From: Sanderia malayensis
Taxonomy: Eukaryota > Cnidaria > Scyphozoa > Semaeostomeae > Pelagiidae
DNA length: 64,000 nt
Assembly: GCA_013076295.1 (NCBI GenBank)
Contig: RQOL01000658.1
Span: 4,595,836-4,659,835, forward strand
Reading direction: 5' to 3'
Part shown: piece by piece, positions 58,301 to 64,000 of the stretch
Numbering within the stretch: the first letter of the stretch is position 1
How the letters are laid out: every line of letters starts with the position of its first letter
Position numbers and translations under genes: made by a program
The notes under the pieces: model-generated
Told to the model about the DNA's origin: nothing
Seen by the model: the letters and a program-made list of their open reading frames with translations, nothing else
Databases searched by the model: none

Positions 58301-61300
58301 TGGTATAAAGTTAATCTTGAATACTTTATGTTTATGTGAATGTAATTGTCACATGTAATGTTTACCTATGTCTGGATGGGTTTCGCCAACTCGAATAATA
58401 ACATGAATGATTGTGATAGAAATATTACTACTGCTAACGCCAGTAGAAGGTTGAAATCGTATTCAGATGGTATTAAACGAAAGTATGAAAGCTGGCTTCG
58501 AGACCAAGGGCCAAGGTATTGATTGAGATTACGAAAATAAATCATCGTTTTAACTTTTATCGATTAATTTATTGATGCTTGGGTGGTTGGGTGGTTAACC
58601 CTCATGCTTCGGCATTTAAAGTAAAAATGCTATGACAATAAATCTATCATGTTATCTTTTATGCATACAATGCTGCATTTTATATGATGATTTTTCTCTT
58701 ATAATGTTATCTGCTTTTTTCTTTCAAGCAATTTTCATTCTTTGAGTTTTTAAGAGTTCTTTACACACACACCACTTCGCAGCTCTATTTAAACATTGTA
58801 GTATAGTGATATTTTGATGAACTTACTTCTTTATATATCTCGTTTATTCCCTTGCAACCAAAGTATAAATTTTTATTTTTGTTTTGTTTTAAGGGGCGAA
58901 ATCGCTGAAAATGCTACCAAAAATGCCAATTTTGACCAATTAGGCAGCACAGCGGATAATCTCCATTTTCTCAATCGAATACAAGAATTAGAAGTTGAAT
59001 TGGAAGAGACGAGGCAAAAATGTAATGCAGAAATTAAACTAAAAGCAGAGCAACATAAAAATGAAATAGATAACATGAAGGATGATATGGCCAAAGTGTT
59101 ACAGGTGAAACTGTTGAGATTATTCTTAAATGTTGGTTCTATCTTATCTCAAAAGTAGATTAGGCCAAGTTATTTTCGTACTCATTGACCATTGTCTTCA
59201 GCTCTTCCAATGACTGACAGAGAGGTTCAACCTTCGTCTGATAAGTCGTAAAAGCGACAATTGTGTACGGTGCAACTTATTGAAGATAAATCTCCCACGA
59301 CCGAGTGTGCGTGAAGGTTTTGTTGCTGTTTACGTATCTTTAATCGTTTCTCGTAACTATTTCAGGCATCGATTACTACGAATTTTGGCCCATCGGATTC
59401 TCAAAGTGAAGAGAAAGTTCGAAAATTGGAAGAGAAACTGAAACAAATGGAACATGAAATGGAAGAAATGGAAATAAAATATGAAGAAGAAATTGAGATG
59501 GAGAGGGTAACAAAAATAATCCAATTTCAGTTATAAGAATATTGAGACTCAAGTTCCCTAAAACTTTAGAACAATGTAAAAACAAAGCTAGAATCAAGTG
59601 CCACCAGGATTAAGATGTTTTGTTTATCAGAACTCTTTCACAAAGCAAGGCAAGGATCCTTTAAGAATGAGTTGAGAATTATTTCAGGCTCAAATTCGAA
59701 AATATTTAAAATATTGAGCCTCGGAAAGAATCAGTAATCTCAAAGAAGTTTGTTTTAAGTTTTAATTGCAACAGAATATACTGCTTATTATTACTAGATT
59801 ATCCCTAACCTTAACCCTAACGCAAATTTGTTCGTTCTTGGTGCAAATTTTTCCCGTATTGAAGCAAGAGCAAATGCTGGATTTCGTTATATACAAGGAG
59901 GTTTCAGTAAGTTTCCACAGTTGAGCTCGAATATACAGTAAAAACCCGCGTATAGGAACCTGGGTTTTAAGAACCTTTTAGGCTAAAATTTCAAATCTAG
60001 ACCTCTCTCCATAAGAACCTATTCAGGCTAATTTGAAATTAAGGTTCTTATCAGTAACTAAAACTAAAACTAAAAAAACTAAAAACTATAAATTCTTATA
60101 GTTGTTAGTTTTCATTCATGCTACGAACTTGGGTTTATTTTGGATACATAATCATTTTGTTAAGTTAACACTACTAGCACCATAGAATGGGGCTGCTTTG
60201 GCCCTCTGGGGTGACTAGTGTTTCAATGGATTTTCAATATAAAAATAAAAACCTGTTTAAGAACCTCAATAGCCTAACTTCACTTAAGTTCCATTCATAT
60301 AAGAACCTGTTGAGGCTAACTGAAAAAATCCAGGTTCTTATACGCGGGCTTTTACTGTATTGAAGGTTGAAAGGAAATGGACATTTCAAATTGTTGGGTA
60401 CCAAAAGAAACATTTCCAAAAAAGCTTTTAGTTTCAGTCGCCATCTAAAATTGGTGATTGTCTTTCCTTCGTACCTAATACATCAGTTCTCGTCTCGTTT
60501 AAAGTTGGGAAACTGCGATTAAGCCGTTGGTACAAAAGTTTATTCGAAAGTGACGAAGATTTTTACTAGGGTCTACGTTTTGTAGAAAATGAAACTCAAC
60601 CGGGTGGTTTTATCAAGTCTTGCTTTTTAACATGTCGACTTTTTATATCTCTAACTCCTTTTTATTGGATAGTTTATTGAAATTGCGCTTGTTGTTTTTT
60701 TAGGAAGCGCACCAGTACGAAATGGAAGAAACTATTCGAGATATGCTGACAGTGAAAGATGCTCTGACATCTGGAAAATACAGTGAGAGAAATGATTCAG
60801 AGGTATAACAGTAAACGTAATTTTGCTTTACTACTTCAGAGGATTGAAAGTTGGGTATTTGATTGTAGTTATGTGAACGCTTTATTGTGAGCTTTATAGT
60901 GCTTTATTGTGAGCTGTAGAAGCTTGTCTTGATGAGTTATGTTTGGCTTCTAGGACAATGATGAGACAGGCAGTCAAAGAAGCAACAGCCGAAGAAGTTC
61001 TGTTGCATCAACTGAAGGTATTGAAGAAATCAAACGAGACTTTAATAAGAAACTAGCTGCCAAAGAAAGAGAATATCTAATAACAATAGATAGCATGAAG
61101 AAGGATATGTCGGGTGCAATTGAAGCTGTTCAACATGGTGGAGCATCTACAGCCATATTGGAGTTGACGAATAAGAATCAAGCATTGAAAAAAGAAGTGG
61201 ATGAAATCGTTGCCAGGTTTGACATGGAAAGAGAAGATTACAAGGTTAAAATCGAAAAATTGGAATCTGGAAACTTTTTTGGTTTGCGTAGAAACGAAGA

Positions 61301-63262
61301 AATGGGAACAAAAATTTATCAAATGCAAATTGAGCTGGAAGAACTGGAGAGAAAACACAAATTGGAACTTGAAGCTTACAAGAATAAAGATGATTCTACA
61401 GCTGTCAACGAATTGGTAAAGATAAATGAGAATTTTGAAAAGAAGATCAGGAGACTTGAAGATGAGCTTGTAACATCAAAAGAAAATTCGATTAAGGAAA
61501 TGGAAATGATGACAATGAAGGTTCATGAAGAGAAAAGAAAAGCAGTTGGTGAAATGACTGACACAGTATTAAGTTTAGAAGCAATAATTGATGAAATGAA
61601 AGAAAGTCATGATGATGATGTGCGAGAGTTTGAAGAAAGAAGCCAGGAAGAAAAGATTGAATCAATTAGTCAATGGAAGTTGAAAGTTGAAGAGCTTGAG
61701 TCGTTGCTAGCAGATTGTAACAAGGATTTTGACGAAAGATTTCTGGCACAAGAAGATGAGCATAGCAAAGAGATGAAACAATTGGAAGAGGCTTACGATA
61801 GCAAAGTAGAATCTTACAAAACATTACTTGAAGAAAATAGAAATAAAATGATTACTGCTGATGTTTCAGAGTTGCAACGGGTTAACGAAGAATTGAACAG
61901 ACAACTCAAAGAAGAAAAGTCGAAGTTGCAGTCAACAATTGATGGAATGCAAAAAGACTTTATCGAACAATCGGAAACAAAGCAGAAAGATTTTGATAAT
62001 CAGATTGCAGAAATAAGAAGTGAATACGAAGAAAAGTTGAAATCTTGTATCAAAGAAAGTACTCGAAGGCACAGCGTTACTAGTAGAAAGACGGAATCTC
62101 AGAGAATTAAAGAGCTAACTGGAAAAGTTGAAGAGTTGGAAACGACATTTGATCAAGAAAAAACAAATCACGAAAGTGAAGTAAATAATTATAGAAATAT
62201 GGTTAGCAGATTGCAGTCTTTAATTAAAGAGCTACGTTCTGGTGATTCCATGGTTGATGGTTGCACTGTTTTGGATGGGAATAATGACGTACAGATGGCG
62301 CCACGTGGTGATGAAAATGCTGCGACACGTGTTAATGAATTGGAAGAGCAAATCAGTCGATATGAAAAGAGAATTGATTATTACCAACAAAAACAGACAG
62401 ACACGAATGAAGTAGATGAAACCATGAGAATTGCTGAATTGCAACATGATGTTGAAGGATTGAAGAAAGAAATGCAACACCTCACTGAATCACATGAAAC
62501 AGAAGAACCAATAACTTCTCCTGGTAAATGTTGTGTTTGGCATTTTATGCTGTTTTGTTATTTATTTGCAGCTCCTAAAACCCTAAAGATACAAGTAATA
62601 ATATGATTTCTTTTTGCGAATTCAGAAGCAAAACCAGTTGTACGACGAAGAAGATCCGACCAGGCTTCGAATGAAAATCCTTCAAATGCAAAACAAATGT
62701 ACAAGAGATGGTCAGATTTACACTTGACCGATGTGGTATTCACAAATGATGGAATGGAACAGAGAAGAGGACCCAAGGAACGTGATGCAAGAAAAAGATG
62801 GTCGGATTTACAGCTTAAACAAGATAATATCGTTCATAGAATTGGAGAACTTGGAGATAAAAGAAATCCTAAGCTCATTACTCAACTTAAGGTAAAACTA
62901 ATTAAATTGCATGTTTTTATTGCATGCCTAGACATTCCAATCTAACGGGACAAGTTGAAAATTTTGCCATCCAAGCAGAGTCAGAAAATTCTTATTTATC
63001 TGAGAGCTATTATCGAAGAGCAGAGAGATAATTTTGATCTGAAGCTCGGTAGTTGTCTACTCTAGAAAGTTGTTTGAACAGTAAGGGTGTTTGAAGCCAA
63101 TCCAAAAATTCCTTGATTGATAAAAACTAAACAATGATTACGTTATCCTTGCAGAAAGATGAAGTTGCAAAGTCTGGCTCAATTGCTCGGCGAAAGAAAC
63201 TTTGGGAGAGCTTTTCTACTGATGATTCAAAGCCAAGACCGTTATCAAGCATTCGACCATGA
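49397..63262 (+). CDS. PH-domain coiled-coil protein, MPRIP/Outspread-like (gene C)
   Basis: Thirteen exons join in phase to 2002 codons plus stop: 49397-49558, 50265-50345, 51496-51567, 51890-52097, 52508-52632, 53229-55617, 55925-56501, 58894-59104, 59366-59506, 60704-60802, 60954-62523, 62626-62891, 63155-63262. Residues 8-31 contain NIFNPTKCQNCYKPKEGHP, closely matching the Cys-pair N-terminus of MPRIP. A PH domain follows (~60-180: EGYLWIGL, NWEKRWFVLYSSGELESF, closing helix FENWWKELSNF). The rest is almost entirely coiled coil with a Glu/Asp block and a basic C-terminus holding two KRWSDL repeats. MPRIP (1025 aa) binds actin, RhoA and myosin phosphatase; it has two PH domains, only one is seen here. 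The acceptor at 51889 is weak. The orthology call rests mainly on the N-terminus. Confidence 0.75.
56502..58893. other. Large intron of gene C with a repeat fragment
   Basis: 2.4-kb intron. Near 57390-57490 the text AATTTGTTGCTTTAGTGCGG and following ACTATGG words resembles the 45961-47461 element on one strand. Two ORFs (56975-57250 plus, 57295-57711 minus) lack recognisable domains. Confidence 0.4.
59936..60357. mobile_element. TA-flanked inverted-repeat element in an intron of gene C
   Basis: Ends CAGTAAAAACCCGCGTATAG and its inverse, with TA at 59934-59935 and 60358-60359. The interior has repeated AAGAACCT words like the element at 3334-3909, so they belong to one family. It lies wholly within the intron 59507-60703. 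Confidence 0.75.
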
Positions 63263-64000
63263 ATCGAAAAACAGCTTTACATATCGAAGATGGTAAGAGT
63301 AAACTCGTCATTATTAATTTTATTACCGCTATTATTATGGCTATTATATTATGATATAATATCTTGTACATTTAGGTATTTTGCAATAACTGTAAATATC
63401 ATCATTGAACTATCGTTGTTTAGTCCAGTTATATCGATTAGAATTATTTCTGCATTAGCTGATAAAACGACTGAAGATTGAATGATGATCCCCTGTGAGG
63501 TTAAAAGATACTCTCTCCCAGTTTTGTTCAGCGACCTCTGGCATTGAAAGCTTCTAAGATAGGGGTGCTTAAATGTTTGCGATTATATACAAACACGAAA
63601 GCATTATTACGCGAATTGGAGTACAAATTTGCAACATTTTTTAAACTAGAAATTGTGTTTTTACTGTGAGTATTGTGAGATATCCATACTCTATTCATTT
63701 TTAGCAAGAGTCAAATTATCAAATTGTCTTCCTTTTCAGTGCCCTATTTTACGTACTCGCTTTTACTGGTTTTATCCATCTTCCCCATATACATCACGAA
63801 GTTAGCCAGATTTAATCATCTCTTCCCGTGTCGCGCATTAGATTTTGTTTTTACAAAGAGTTTGGTTTAAATCTGCCTGAGCAATAACTACAGCATTCAC
63901 GTAAAGTAGTTGGCTAGCATTCGTAGAATGTATTTTATGTGAAAGCAGTTGATCATATCGCATGCTTTTAATTATAAATATATGTTCTAATTTTGACTGT
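63263..64000. other. 3' flank of gene C; no further gene seen
   Basis: AT-rich. The first part should be the 3' untranslated region of gene C; a possible donor (ATG|GTAAGAG near 63293) could mean a spliced untranslated tail. No other coding signal. Confidence 0.35.

Noticed and set aside
59806..59822. Telomere-like CCCTAACCTTAACCCTAAC text
   Set aside because: Only about three imperfect units inside an intron of gene C; too short to call an interstitial telomere.

Overview
The window is a stretch of AT-rich, intron-rich invertebrate animal nuclear DNA. The evidence is spliced genes with ordinary GT-AG introns, CARD/coiled-coil and PH-domain genes of metazoan type, and a dense, layered load of DNA transposons (MULE, hAT, Harbinger-like, P element, TA-flanked and TTAA-flanked short elements) plus a BEL/Pao retroelement. 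The transposon mix and a CARD-coiled-coil gene without a MAGUK tail would fit a cnidarian or another early-branching or marine invertebrate, but the species cannot be fixed from the sequence. No rRNA, tRNA, CRISPR or bacterial operon structure was seen.

Layout. (1) 100-4965, minus strand: six-exon gene A, an N-terminal CARD followed by a long coiled coil (CARD9/10/11/14-type). (2) 5.6-10.5 kb: a nearly complete Mutator-like element (MULE) with ~205-bp terminal inverted repeats and a 10-bp target duplication. Its SWIM-finger transposase is broken by two stops and by a short TA element inside its last exon. (3) 12.3-17.5 kb: a nest of elements, a Harbinger-like element split by a hAT element, which contains a 3.4-kb foldback (palindromic) element. 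(4) 18.7-32.1 kb: a MULE fragment and two P-element (THAP9-type) transposase pseudogenes, the second split by a 3'-truncated BEL/Pao retroelement. (5) 32.2-33.2 kb: a small unrecognised multi-exon gene (D). (6) 35087-38954, minus strand: four-exon gene B, a paralogue of gene A. (7) 42.8-47.5 kb: a second foldback element of the same family, whose arms carry mirrored copies of a 200-codon exon of a transposon-associated protein, followed at once by a TTAA-flanked element. (8) 49.4-63.3 kb, plus strand: gene C, a 13-exon PH-domain/coiled-coil protein whose N-terminus resembles MPRIP/Outspread.

The host genes fall in two themes. Genes A and B are probably adaptors that assemble through CARD and coiled coils, as in CARD-coiled coil/BCL10/MALT1 signalling. 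Gene C is probably an actin/Rho/myosin-phosphatase scaffold. A and B lie on the same strand and share their first exon boundaries, so they look like an old tandem duplication pushed apart by about 30 kb of transposons. The most unusual material is the pair of foldback elements. They share a terminal motif (TAGRCAGGGAATT) and a 3-bp target duplication, and both carry pieces of one protein family whose conserved acidic motifs look like a PIN/FEN-type nuclease. All exon joins were made by eye from splice consensus and reading-frame phase; no alignment or transcript data were available.
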